From: a virus
DNA length: 61,390 nucleotides
IMG/VR virus record: IMGVR_UViG_3300020213_000035
Coordinates: 1-61,390 of that record
Strand: one strand, 5' to 3'
Shown here: piece after piece, positions 7,627 through 15,225 of the stretch
How the letters are laid out: each line of letters begins with the position of its first letter
How positions within the stretch are numbered: position 1 is the stretch's first letter
Program-made: the position numbers and the translations under genes
The notes under the pieces: model-generated
What the model was told of the DNA's origin: nothing
The model's input: the letters and a program-made list of their open reading frames with translations, nothing else
Databases searched by the model: none

Positions 7627-7992
7627 ATGAGCAATGAGAAGAAAACTGCTGTTAGGAAAACAGCTAACCCTTGGACCTTGAAGGTCCTGGATATCCTTCA
7701 GGATGGTGAGTGGCACAACTTCGATGAGATCGTGAGTGAATGCATGCCGCTCGTTCCTCCTGGGGTTGCTTGGCGCAAGGCCGAGAAGAATCGCCAACAG
7801 CATTATGACCGTCAGGGTCGTCCTCAACAGGACCGTCACTACGGCGACAAGAACACGACGATCCAGACCGGCCAACGTATGTTGGTTGCGATTGGTGTTC
7901 GTGGTCTTGCAAGGCATGGTCGGATCGAGGTTGAGTATCAAGATCCGAGCCTGAAGCGTAAGCGTCCCTCTAGGGTTAGGTTGACGCCTTAA
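7627..7992 (+). CDS. hypothetical basic protein, winged-helix-like N-terminus
   Basis: 121 residues, Lys/Arg rich. Residues about 15-50 (LKVLDILQDGEWHNFDEIV) resemble the first helices of a winged-helix domain. The C-terminal part ends in basic beta-like sequence. The stop overlaps the CsrA-like start by one base (TAATG), so the two are translationally coupled, which suggests a shared regulatory role. No family assigned. Confidence 0.65.
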   Translation: MSNEKKTAVRKTANPWTLKVLDILQDGEWHNFDEIVSECMPLVPPGVAWRKAEKNRQQHYDRQGRPQQDRHYGDKNTTIQTGQRMLVAIGVRGLARHGRIEVEYQDPSLKRKRPSRVRLTP

Positions 7993-8207
7993 TGACCGAA
8001 GACGACATCACGACGCTCGTCCTCACTCGCAGAGTAGGTCAGATCATCGACATCGCTGGCGGGATCATCGAAGTTGAAGTAGCAGAGATCAGCGAAGGTC
8101 AAGCCAGAATTTGTATTCGCGCTCCACGTAAAATCCTGGTGGATCGCCACGAAGTCACAGAACGAAAGCGAAGAACGGATTTTACCGTCAAATTGGAGAA
8201 GCGATAA
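7992..8207 (+). CDS. csrA: CsrA-like RNA-binding translational regulator
   Basis: 71 residues, the usual CsrA/RsmA length. The family pattern is clear: LVLTRRVGQ at the N-terminus (LILTRRVGE in E. coli), a central EVEVAEISEGQARICIRAP strand pair (VTVLGVKGNQVRIGVNAP), then VDRHEVTER (VHREEIYQR). The RNA-contacting residues of strand 1 (LTRR) and the Arg of the VxR motif are retained. CsrA is a domain-swapped dimer that binds GGA in hairpin loops near ribosome sites and blocks or remodels translation. The C-terminus is basic rather than Ser/Gln rich. It is coupled to genes on both sides by single-base overlaps. CsrA is uncommon in actinobacteria, so a phage copy stands out. Confidence 0.9.
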   Translation: MTEDDITTLVLTRRVGQIIDIAGGIIEVEVAEISEGQARICIRAPRKILVDRHEVTERKRRTDFTVKLEKR

Positions 8208-8482
8208 TGGCGCTTACAGCCAAGCAGAACGAGATTGTGGAGCAGGCCAAGCTGCTAAAGACGGAACAGACGCGTCTATATGCTGCTCTTGGCAAGGCTC
8301 GGGACAAGGTGGCAATCACTCGGGACAAGGTGGTAATCGAATCCGAGCACCTGACCCGTGTGCAGACCGAGATTGAGGAAGTGCTCGACGCCCAAGCTAC
8401 GTTGAACAACGACCTCGACACCATCGCCAGGGCGTTGCTGTTGGACGCCCTCGGTATTGAAGTCATCTACCTGAAGTTCTGA
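8207..8482 (+). CDS. coiled-coil protein with heptad duplication
   Basis: 91 residues starting in a TAATG overlap with the CsrA-like gene. It is almost wholly helical and contains a duplicated heptad (RDKVAIT then RDKVVIE) encoded by a 21-bp tandem repeat. The C-terminus is hydrophobic. Co-translation with csrA makes a partner or antagonist possible, but nothing in the sequence shows that. Confidence 0.65.
   Translation: MALTAKQNEIVEQAKLLKTEQTRLYAALGKARDKVAITRDKVVIESEHLTRVQTEIEEVLDAQATLNNDLDTIARALLLDALGIEVIYLKF
8298..8339 (+). repeat. 21-bp in-frame tandem duplication
   Basis: Two 21-bp units (8298-8318 and 8319-8339) differ at two positions and add exactly one heptad to the coiled coil. 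Confidence 0.9.
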
Positions 8483-8527
8483 TATGCCCATGGTGGCATC
8501 CTCTTACGAGTTCGAGCGGAGACCGTA

Positions 8528-8788
8528 GTGAACAATGACACGATCGCTCAAGCAATTGTAATTTCTGCTGAGTGGCAGCACTTTGCCCGAGGTCACTGGC
8601 AGAAAGAATGCCCAGACCTTGAAGGTCGCTACCCAACCTCAGATCGATGCGGTTATCCGGCAGTAGATCAATACGTTCACACTGACACTGCTATAGCAGC
8701 AGATTGGGATGGTTGGTGGTGGTCAGAACCGTACCCAACCTTGCCAAATCCTCCTGAATGGGGTATCGAAATAGGAACTAACGATTGA
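8528..8788 (+). CDS. Trp-rich acidic hypothetical protein
   Basis: 86 residues from a GTG start that overlaps the stop (TAG) of a 14-codon mini-ORF (8484-8528), again a coupled junction. The protein is acidic with a WDGWWW cluster and a Pro-rich C-terminus. No family recognised. Confidence 0.55.
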   Translation: MNNDTIAQAIVISAEWQHFARGHWQKECPDLEGRYPTSDRCGYPAVDQYVHTDTAIAADWDGWWWSEPYPTLPNPPEWGIEIGTND

Positions 8789-8922
8789 GTCTACTAGAGT
8801 TTGTTGTTTCAGGAATCGTACTCTTCGGATGCGGAACAGCAACAGGTATTCAGTTCGAACGTCGCCGTAAACACAGAACCTCCGCTCATGAATGGGGTTT
8901 CAAACCGGGAAAGAAAAAATGA
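8785..8922 (+). CDS. 45-aa single-pass membrane peptide, TTG start
   Basis: TTG 8785 overlaps the previous stop by four bases. The product has a hydrophobic N-terminal segment (LEFVVSGIVLFGCGTATG) followed by a strongly basic tail (FERRRKH, PGKKK), consistent with an inner-membrane peptide with a cytoplasmic C-terminus. It ends in an ATGA overlap with the next gene. No known family. Confidence 0.55.
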   Translation: MSLLEFVVSGIVLFGCGTATGIQFERRRKHRTSAHEWGFKPGKKK

Positions 8923-9116
8923 TGGACCAGCCCATCACCGTTCGGCGACTCCTGACGTGGATCGCCATTATCGCCCTAGTGGCATGGGGTGCATGGGGGA
9001 TGGTCACTGACAAGGGGCCATGCGAAGGACTCACGAAACGGGAAGAGGCGTTGCGGGGATGCGACGTTCTGATCCACCAGCCCGACCAGATCGACAACGA
9101 CGGGTGGCACCGATAA
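8919..9116 (+). CDS. 65-aa single-pass membrane protein
   Basis: ATG 8919 (or 8922) follows a purine-rich stretch at the end of the preceding gene. One transmembrane helix (LLTWIAIIALVAWGAWGMV) lies near the N-terminus, after a short positive stretch. The outer part has two Cys (GPCEG, RGCDV) that could form a disulfide. It is the last gene of the plus-strand block. With the gene before it, it makes a pair of small membrane proteins, possibly lysis accessories. Confidence 0.6.
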   Translation: MMDQPITVRRLLTWIAIIALVAWGAWGMVTDKGPCEGLTKREEALRGCDVLIHQPDQIDNDGWHR

Positions 9117-9189
9117 CCAGCCCACCAGGTGTCATCGTCATCAAGGCCGACATCGAAGACACGTAAAACCTGAACGTATCCGAAACCCC

Positions 9190-9256
9190 AAAAAATTTTT
9201 GGTAGTCGCACCCACGGAATTTTTCCGTGCGGAAACGGCCGGGGAAAAGGTTTCCG
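9190..9256. terminator. hairpin cluster in the convergent intergenic region
   Basis: The 141 bp between the converging plus- and minus-strand blocks holds three inverted repeats: an AT-rich CCAAAAA/TTTTTGG near 9188-9202, CACGGAA/TTCCGTG (9213-9219 with 9223-9229) and CGGAAAC/GTTTCCG (9230-9236 with 9250-9256). The first looks like a bidirectional terminator because it carries A- and T-runs on both strands. Confidence 0.5.
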
Positions 9257-9257
9257 A

Positions 9258-9746
9258 TTAAGCCCGAGCTTCTCGCTCAACTAATCCTAATTTATGGCAT
9301 ATTTTTAGAGCCTCAGGAACAGTCACATACCTGTTCTCGACATAGCATATCCAAATTACAGCTAGACAGACCGGCTGCCACTTCACCTTTGATGAGTGCA
9401 TCAAGGCATGATGCACAGCGCAAAGCGTGATTAGATTATGGACAGCATCAGAACCACCTTGGCTGCGATAAACAATATGATGGATTTGCATGGCATTCGT
9501 GTTCTTCTGGCAGACCCTACAGATGTTTCCGTCACGCTTCCTTACACGGTCCCTTGTAGCTCCTGGTAGACGACGACCGTAGCGTACACGGCGCTCCTTG
9601 TGAAGCTGCCGACGCTTGCGTTTGGCTCTCGCTTTATCCTGTAGAGCCCTTAGGCATTCCGGGGAACAAACTCCCGAGACGCCCTGACGGTACATCCGAT
9701 CTCTGTCAAAATAGTCCCTACAAGCTGTGCATCTTCGCTTACTCAT
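9258..9746 (-). CDS. HNH endonuclease
   Basis: 162 residues. Two CxxC pairs near the N-terminus (CTAC, CSPEC) form a possible zinc finger. The HNH domain is at about 70-117: ICRVC, then MQIHHIVYRSQGGSD, then NLITLCAVHHALMHS, with His89-His90, Asn104 and His112-113 as the catalytic and metal positions and Cys76/79/109 as structural zinc ligands. The C-terminus is helical. Freestanding HNH enzymes in phages are homing endonucleases or packaging partners. Its place at the very end of the early block, far from the terminase, favours a homing or recombination role. Confidence 0.85.
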   Translation of the reverse strand: MSKRRCTACRDYFDRDRMYRQGVSGVCSPECLRALQDKARAKRKRRQLHKERRVRYGRRLPGATRDRVRKRDGNICRVCQKNTNAMQIHHIVYRSQGGSDAVHNLITLCAVHHALMHSSKVKWQPVCLAVIWICYVENRYVTVPEALKICHKLGLVEREARA

Positions 9747-9776
9747 AACCCATAGCTTTCTAAATCACCTTTCTCG

Positions 9777-10649
9777 TCATACGCTTACCTCTTCCAAAAT
9801 AGGCAGACCTCTTCGCTCGAAGAGGTGAATGACTTTCCGTTCAAGATCCTCAAGTGAACCATCATTTATGATGGAGTAGTCGCAGTCCTCATGGGTTACA
9901 GCACGCTCAGAGACGTGTTCATTGACTGCACTTTTCCCTGGCCTGGTTATCCTAATCATGATTCCCCCACGACGGCGAACCATGAACAACTCGTTTGGGA
10001 AACGAACATCGGTGATCACTACCGGGCCTCGGGCAGACTCAATCAGTCTTTCTCCAGCCACCACCCAGACATCAGGATCCAGGTACTCCCTGGCTGCGAT
10101 CCCTAATCTTTGGAGGAGTCGTCGTCCTGTGTCATCTTTCTTACCTGACCAACCCATATCCGTGGCAACCTTTTTAAGGGGGTCAGCAAACGCAACTCGG
10201 GTCCAGCCATACTTCCGGAGGATCTGGGCTACCTCATCTTTTCCTGCCTCAGCAAACCCAGAGAGCCCGACCAACGACAGTTTGCGGTAATACTGATCTT
10301 CCCGTGGGATAGTCACCACACATTGGGGGATTTCCACAAAGTTGCCGGTATTAAGCCACGTCTGGTACGAGTAAACAGGGATGTCGATGGCCCATGCCTC
10401 AGCTACTTCCATCCTGGCTCCCGGACTTGCCTGCCACTCCGGGAGGACGATGATTCCGTCTACTCCCAGAATTAGCATTATGTCATGACGCATACATGCC
10501 GCACGTCCAGGGTTTGGCTGTCCAGGAAAGGAAGCAGCCGGATCTAGAATGTCATGACCTGAGTTTCTTAGCGAAGCTGCGGCCTTATCGAAGGCCGGGA
10601 AATTATGCTCCTTGATCCCACGCATGGGACCACTCAGATAGAATCTCAA
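9777..10649 (-). CDS. DUF4406 - deoxynucleoside monophosphate kinase fusion
   Basis: 290 residues with two domains. Residues 1-100 match the DUF4406 / nucleoside deoxyribosyltransferase-like fold (FYLSGPMRG, DGIIVLPEWQASPGARMEV, where the Glu of the GAxxE motif is conserved). Residues 124-290 match phage dNMP kinase (T4 gp1-like): P-loop GLSGFAEAGKD at 128-138, a GWTRVAFADPLK lid helix and VVITDVRFPNE. The kinase would phosphorylate dNMPs for the reductase-driven pool. The fusion couples a deoxyribosyl-fold domain to it. It lies downstream of the reductase in the same orientation. Confidence 0.82.
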   Translation of the reverse strand: MRFYLSGPMRGIKEHNFPAFDKAAASLRNSGHDILDPAASFPGQPNPGRAACMRHDIMLILGVDGIIVLPEWQASPGARMEVAEAWAIDIPVYSYQTWLNTGNFVEIPQCVVTIPREDQYYRKLSLVGLSGFAEAGKDEVAQILRKYGWTRVAFADPLKKVATDMGWSGKKDDTGRRLLQRLGIAAREYLDPDVWVVAGERLIESARGPVVITDVRFPNELFMVRRRGGIMIRITRPGKSAVNEHVSERAVTHEDCDYSIINDGSLEDLERKVIHLFERRGLPILEEVSV

Positions 10650-10900
10650 TTTGTTCTCCTACCAGAAATGCGCTCGGGGATATTGCGAAGCTTGTCGAGC
10701 ACGATGTCTACGATATCTACGATGTCTGAGAGCATCTCATCCACTTCGGGGCCGACTGAACCTTTAGCGAAGTTCAAGACCTTAATCAAACTTGTGTTCT
10801 GATTCTGGTCTCGTGCTTCAGCGAAGGTGATCTCAACAAAGTCATCGCGAAATCCGATGCTCAAAATCTCTACGTCTTGCGTCCCATCTGGAATCATCAT
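10646..10900 (-). CDS. hypothetical phage protein
   Basis: 84 residues, overlapping the kinase start by four bases and the upstream stop by four bases. The N-terminal half is beta-like and the C-terminal half is an acidic helix with a VDIVDIV repeat. This kind of protein is often found next to phage replication genes, but I cannot assign a function. Confidence 0.65.
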   Translation of the reverse strand: MMIPDGTQDVEILSIGFRDDFVEITFAEARDQNQNTSLIKVLNFAKGSVGPEVDEMLSDIVDIVDIVLDKLRNIPERISGRRTN

Positions 10901-11523
10901 GCCTCATTCAGAAATCGTGCGAGAACCTGGTCTTTTCGGGGACCTGAAGGTACCGTAACTGGAGTTCCTTCTATAGGCTGAAGATCGGAAGTGTCGATTT
11001 CCGCTGGCTGAGCGTGAGACTCCTCGACACGAGCACGGAACGCCTCGTCCTCGATGAGCTGCTCGGCTTCATCAACGGTTGTTGACGGCCGATGTGCCAA
11101 CCACACCTCCTGCAACTTCCTCACCTCCAGATCGTCAACTTCGATTGAGCTATCAGGCGCGGTGCTGCGCGGTCCAGCTTGTCCTAGTTCGCCCTCATCA
11201 AGCATCGTTCGTAACTTATCCCCAAATTCTGGATCATCCATGGCAGGGAATCCCTGCTCCTCCTTGAAACCCAGTTGATGAAGCAGAGTCCTCTGAAGTT
11301 CCGGCTTAGACACGAGTCTGACCTCATTAGGACTGAACACAAATTGAAGTCGAGTATTACCACTTCTAGTGTCCTTGACGCCAAGCTCTTTGGTTCGTGC
11401 GATCACCACCACCATAATTTCATCATCGCGATGGATCGTTTCGCCATCTACTGGCTCGATATCGAACGTCCCACTGAAACGAGCCGTGTACTCCTCGACT
11501 GTTTCACCATCAAATTGTCTCAA
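10897..11523 (-). CDS. hypothetical acidic phage protein
   Basis: 208 residues, acidic, with a beta-rich N-terminal domain (about 1-75) and a long charged helical and disordered C-terminus ending in a basic motif (GPRKDQVLARFL). It is embedded in a four-gene overlapping series. No family recognised. Confidence 0.6.
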   Translation of the reverse strand: MRQFDGETVEEYTARFSGTFDIEPVDGETIHRDDEIMVVVIARTKELGVKDTRSGNTRLQFVFSPNEVRLVSKPELQRTLLHQLGFKEEQGFPAMDDPEFGDKLRTMLDEGELGQAGPRSTAPDSSIEVDDLEVRKLQEVWLAHRPSTTVDEAEQLIEDEAFRARVEESHAQPAEIDTSDLQPIEGTPVTVPSGPRKDQVLARFLNEA

Positions 11524-11538
11524 TGTCCATCTTTCTGC

Positions 11539-11922
11539 TCATTTGGCCACTTTCCTGTTCTCGTAGGCAGCCCAGCAGCGGACACAATCCGTACGCGGCT
11601 TCCTAATCGCACCGTATGTCTTGTGTTCTAAGCACAAAACTTCTGTTTGGCTGTTTGAGCTGGCGGCCCGTGTTGGTGTCTTCTTCTTCGAAGTCTTGAT
11701 TCTGTCGAGATGGAAAGACCTCGACCCGTGGTTATGCTGGAAGACGGACACCCATTCAGATTCAGTCTTCTCATTGACGGTGTGGTCACGGAAAGACATC
11801 TTCCCTAGGCCCGTAATCTCAATGGTGTCACCCTTCGAGTAAGTTACGCCCTCGTATTCGAGCGTGTCGCTTTTTCTAAAGTGAGCACGTTGGGCCGTCG
11901 CAGAATCTGTCTTCGGTGTCAT
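11539..11922 (-). CDS. basic hypothetical protein with CxxH and CxxC pairs
   Basis: About 127 residues from ATG 11922, which has an AGAGAG site. An in-frame TTG at 11946 would add 8 residues. It overlaps the reductase end by 47 bases. The central region is a small beta barrel-like segment (EYEGVTYSKGDTIEI, KMSFRDHTV). The C-terminus carries Cys pairs (LCLEHKT, DCVRCW) that may bind zinc. Function unknown. Confidence 0.6.
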   Translation of the reverse strand: MTPKTDSATAQRAHFRKSDTLEYEGVTYSKGDTIEITGLGKMSFRDHTVNEKTESEWVSVFQHNHGSRSFHLDRIKTSKKKTPTRAASSNSQTEVLCLEHKTYGAIRKPRTDCVRCWAAYENRKVAK

Positions 11923-13816
11923 GAGCACTCTCTTGCGGCCAGACAATTGGTTTCAGATCCTTCGTTAGCTTCTCGTATTGCTTCGGGGTGATCGACTCAT
12001 ATGGCATTTGAGGGAAAGCTCCAGCCTCATAAAGGGGTAGGAATGAGATTCCCTTGAGACGAGAATCGTATGCCATTAGCAGATCAGGTATTAGATGGCC
12101 TTCCCTCTCAGGATCGAACGTGGCTGTACATGATACTTGATTGTCAGCCCAGTGCTTCTGAAGAAGTGTAGCAATCCTCATCTTTTCTGCCAAGGATACC
12201 TGCCGTTCAGTCTTAACTCTGCTATCGCCCTCAACGGGGAATTCGACAACAACAGTGTTCGGTTCATTAACAGCAACCTCAACATTATAACCTGCTTCCC
12301 GGAAAGCTTCAACATCCGGATGCGTGTCGGAGAATCGGATCCTTCGCAGGTAGTAACGGAAGGTGGGGAAGTGGCAACCCGGTGTTGCTCCAGCAAGCAG
12401 GCTCACCGTACCGGATGGCTTAACACTCGTTGTCTTAACTGATTCTCTGATGCAAAGCCATTCGGAATACACACGGTCATAGTGTTGAACTGTCTCGTAA
12501 CCTAACTCACACCATTTAACCAATTCCTTCTCCCCGCGGTAAGCGAGGAACTGGGTGATGCCACTCATCGAAGTACCGATTCGACGGTTCCTCAGCATCA
12601 CCGCATTGGTCTGCTCCCAATGCGTAGCCAACAACGTCACAGCCTTAGCGTAGATGTAGGCATACTTTAGTGTGCGCTGATATTCCTCGACTGTTTCGTG
12701 ATGGTAAGGGAAGGTCTCCACCAAGCAGCACATCTCGTATGGTTCGAGTGACTGCTCCAAACATGGATTACCTCCACGAACTCTCCAGTCCTTGTTGTTC
12801 GGTGGATCAACCATCCTTCCGTAGGCTTGCATGTTCGAGAGCCAAGCAAATCCAGGTTCACCGTTGCTCACGATCCTGTCGGTGAAGACATGATAATCCA
12901 TGCCAACCTCAGCGAACACACTGTTGTTGGAGGACCACCCAAACTCGGCACGCTCAGGATTAAGGTCGTAGTTCTTGAGGTTCAAGAACTCCTCGTCACC
13001 CGGCTCACCAAACGCAATTTCAGCCGAACGACGGACATTCCCTGATACAACACAGACACCGATCAAGTTGAAGATGTCGGTGATGTCTCGGCTCGTTACC
13101 TTCTCTCCATCACGGTCTCGGATCATTTTGAACAGAGATTGATGCAGCTTGATCAGCGGATCTGGGCCCTCGGAGACTCCTCCGAATCCCTTAATCTTCG
13201 TTCCTCTGGGTCGGATCAGCGAGTAATCGAAGACCGGCTGAGCACCAGCACCCCACGCCCACTTCAATAGCGAACTCAACGAGTCCACCCAGCCTTCCCT
13301 CGAATCCTCCACCTGAACATCGATTACGTTACCGTTTGAAGGACACCACACCAGCTTCCCAGCGCCACGAGTATCAAAACCAACACCAGCACCAAGCATG
13401 CTCATGTCCATGAGGAATCGGAACGGCCGATCGAACTCCACGTCGATCTTCTCTGTGCTCACAAACGCGCAGTTGTTGAGTGCAGCCCCGCCTCTTGTTC
13501 GAACGTAATCAGTCCCCATCATCCAGAGGCCCCGGCCCGGAGGCAGAAACTTGAAGTCAAAAATCAGGCGGTACATTGTCTCTGCGTCTTCTGTCGCAAG
13601 TTCCCGATCCAAAGGAAGGGAGTAGCGTTCACAATGATCGCCAATGATCGAGTAGACGCCCTCAACTACACGTTGGACCGTCTCCCACCACTGTTCACCG
13701 TCACGACTGTAGGTACGACGGTACGTGACTTCCCCCAGGGAATTAGGCCCCGAAGAAAATCCCCAATTGACTTCCTTGTCTTTGAATTCATCTAGAAACG
13801 TCTGACGTAGAAACAC
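11876..13816 (-). CDS. nrdJ: adenosylcobalamin-dependent ribonucleoside-triphosphate reductase (class II)
   Basis: 646 residues from a GTG start with AAAGGAAG upstream. It matches the monomeric class II reductase of the Lactobacillus leichmannii type: the NNC redox cysteine at C116, the NPCLE catalytic motif with N350, C352 and E354, the partner Cys at C363, and the C-terminal shuttle pair C639/C644 with the same four-residue spacing as the family. It reduces NTPs to dNTPs and needs coenzyme B12 from the host, not oxygen. It is about 90 residues shorter than the Lactobacillus enzyme, so an internal insert is reduced. It is upstream of the dNMP kinase in the same operon. Confidence 0.95.
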   Translation of the reverse strand: MFLRQTFLDEFKDKEVNWGFSSGPNSLGEVTYRRTYSRDGEQWWETVQRVVEGVYSIIGDHCERYSLPLDRELATEDAETMYRLIFDFKFLPPGRGLWMMGTDYVRTRGGAALNNCAFVSTEKIDVEFDRPFRFLMDMSMLGAGVGFDTRGAGKLVWCPSNGNVIDVQVEDSREGWVDSLSSLLKWAWGAGAQPVFDYSLIRPRGTKIKGFGGVSEGPDPLIKLHQSLFKMIRDRDGEKVTSRDITDIFNLIGVCVVSGNVRRSAEIAFGEPGDEEFLNLKNYDLNPERAEFGWSSNNSVFAEVGMDYHVFTDRIVSNGEPGFAWLSNMQAYGRMVDPPNNKDWRVRGGNPCLEQSLEPYEMCCLVETFPYHHETVEEYQRTLKYAYIYAKAVTLLATHWEQTNAVMLRNRRIGTSMSGITQFLAYRGEKELVKWCELGYETVQHYDRVYSEWLCIRESVKTTSVKPSGTVSLLAGATPGCHFPTFRYYLRRIRFSDTHPDVEAFREAGYNVEVAVNEPNTVVVEFPVEGDSRVKTERQVSLAEKMRIATLLQKHWADNQVSCTATFDPEREGHLIPDLLMAYDSRLKGISFLPLYEAGAFPQMPYESITPKQYEKLTKDLKPIVWPQESAHDTEDRFCDGPTCSL

Positions 13817-13907
13817 TGTCTTCCTTTAAACTGAATGCTTCGTTAAGGGCACGAGTGACGTGCTTCCATCCGAAGAGCCGACAAATAAAATTAAGAATCA
13901 TTTTCAT
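13788..13907 (-). CDS. possible 39-aa amphipathic peptide
   Basis: ATG 13907 opens a 39-residue frame ending at 13788, overlapping the start of the reductase gene by 29 bases and the upstream small gene by 17 bases. The product (starting MKMILNFICRLFGWKH) is hydrophobic then basic then polar, like a short membrane-associated peptide. It may serve mainly to couple translation into the reductase gene. Confidence 0.4.
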   Translation of the reverse strand: MKMILNFICRLFGWKHVTRALNEAFSLKEDSVSTSDVSR

Positions 13908-14019
13908 ACCAATCGCACTGGTCCGCTATCTCGTCGTCCACGATCTCTTCGCGTAACTCCCAGCAAAACAGCCCACGGACACCCATTAATACGTTCTGAC
14001 AATTAAGGCAAGACTTCAC
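13891..14019 (-). CDS. 42-aa Cys-rich small protein
   Basis: GTG 14019 follows GGAG with a 6-base spacer. The product has CxxC (CLNCQN), then a FCWELREE and an ADQCDWYE motif, giving four Cys that could hold one zinc, and it ends TAA at 13891. The acidic second half and regular Cys spacing look like a real protein rather than chance. It fills most of the gap between the reductase and the 14043 gene. Confidence 0.6.
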   Translation of the reverse strand: MKSCLNCQNVLMGVRGLFCWELREEIVDDEIADQCDWYENDS

Positions 14020-14042
14020 CTGAATCTCCAACGGAAATTTGA

Positions 14043-14480
14043 TTACGACACCTTGATCTGCCACGCCAAGAACACCTCCCGCCGCGCCTTATCCCCCTCG
14101 GCTCCGATCAGACGGAAACGCCAATCAGGATCACGCTCTATCTCAAGTGCTTTCTCAATCTGACCATTAAGAATTTCATCACCATTAGGACGGTCAGCAA
14201 ACTCTGGAATAGCACCAGCCTGCCAGGCATATCGGTACTGACCAACAACCTGATAGACGTGAGCAAATCTGCGCTTCTTTGATCGACACCAGTCCACCGT
14301 GCGAACCAGTGTCATGTAATTAAGGTGCGGATATTGCTTGAAGAAGTCCTTCAACTCCCTCTTGAGGATTGCTATATCTTTTCCTCTGGGATAAGGAGTC
14401 CCAGTTGTCTCTTGAACATACCTCGCAAAAGCCTCAGGGGTATCTACCTCGGCTGCATTTAGCGTGTCTACGAATCCCAT
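14043..14480 (-). CDS. hypothetical phage protein
   Basis: 145 residues, helical, with a Trp/Arg-rich central region (TVDWCRSKKRRFAHVYQVV) that could contact nucleic acid. It directly follows the DNA methylase with zero spacing. Proteins of this kind sit in replication modules of actinophages, but no function is evident. Confidence 0.6.
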   Translation of the reverse strand: MGFVDTLNAAEVDTPEAFARYVQETTGTPYPRGKDIAILKRELKDFFKQYPHLNYMTLVRTVDWCRSKKRRFAHVYQVVGQYRYAWQAGAIPEFADRPNGDEILNGQIEKALEIERDPDWRFRLIGAEGDKARREVFLAWQIKVS

Positions 14481-15080
14481 TCACTTCTTCCTTAGGACAA
14501 ACAGAGTCGATAGATTCCTTCTTGCATGAACCTGCCTTCTCCCTGAAGGTTGCGGACGAACGCCGGAGATATACTCCAACCGATCGATTGGTTCAAACGA
14601 CAATTCTAATGCCGTGGACAACGTGTAATGCGTACCAAGCCATAGCTTGCCTGATGAAATATAATCCTGGACTTTACAGAGCACAATTCCTTTAGGCTTC
14701 ACAACCCTGTGAGCCTCACCTAGCCCAAGGTTTATGAGCTTCTGCACACCCTTCGGAGAGATAGGGGCTCTATCCATTCCATAGGCTTGATGCATTTTCG
14801 GTATCCCAGTAGTGGAACGACCACCCACCGAAACGAATGGCGGATCAAAAGCCACCGCATCGAAGTGCCCATCCCCATAGGGCAGGTTCCGAAAATCCAC
14901 TCCATCAATCTTAATGTCGTGCTCGATAAGAGTGTCCGGTCGCCACACAGTCCACCAATTTCCCTTGCCGTAAGTTGGATCGAGGGTGACCCAATCTTTC
15001 TGGAGATAGTTCAGTCGAGCACAGTCGGCTATCAGGTCGGCATTGCTCGTCCATGCCGTTGCCGCAAGAACGTCTTTCAT
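14481..15080 (-). CDS. DNA methyltransferase (DPPF type)
   Basis: 199 residues. The amino-methyltransferase catalytic motif DPPF is at 79-82, preceded by an AdoMet-binding region (LDPTYGKGNWW at about 33-43) and a VDFRNLPYGDGHFDAVAFDPP stretch that links to it, and followed by the post-motif IV helix (LNYL-type substrate wall). This order suits N6-adenine or N4-cytosine methylases. No cognate restriction enzyme is adjacent, so it may protect phage DNA or mark it. The target site cannot be read from sequence. Confidence 0.75.
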   Translation of the reverse strand: MKDVLAATAWTSNADLIADCARLNYLQKDWVTLDPTYGKGNWWTVWRPDTLIEHDIKIDGVDFRNLPYGDGHFDAVAFDPPFVSVGGRSTTGIPKMHQAYGMDRAPISPKGVQKLINLGLGEAHRVVKPKGIVLCKVQDYISSGKLWLGTHYTLSTALELSFEPIDRLEYISGVRPQPSGRRQVHARRNLSTLFVLRKK

Positions 15081-15225
15081 GATTGCCTCACTAGAAGGTA
15101 ATGGTTAACATCGGCTTCGAGGACCTACACAGTTATCTTTGAATCTCCATTTTGTTTCCCTACGCTTCTCGAAACTCCTGATATGACCGGGAAAATTGAA
15201 TGACCGTATCTTTTGTTAGTACGCC

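Noticed and set aside
14481-15080. Restriction-modification system
   Set aside because: Only the methylase is present; neighbours are not nucleases of a restriction type.
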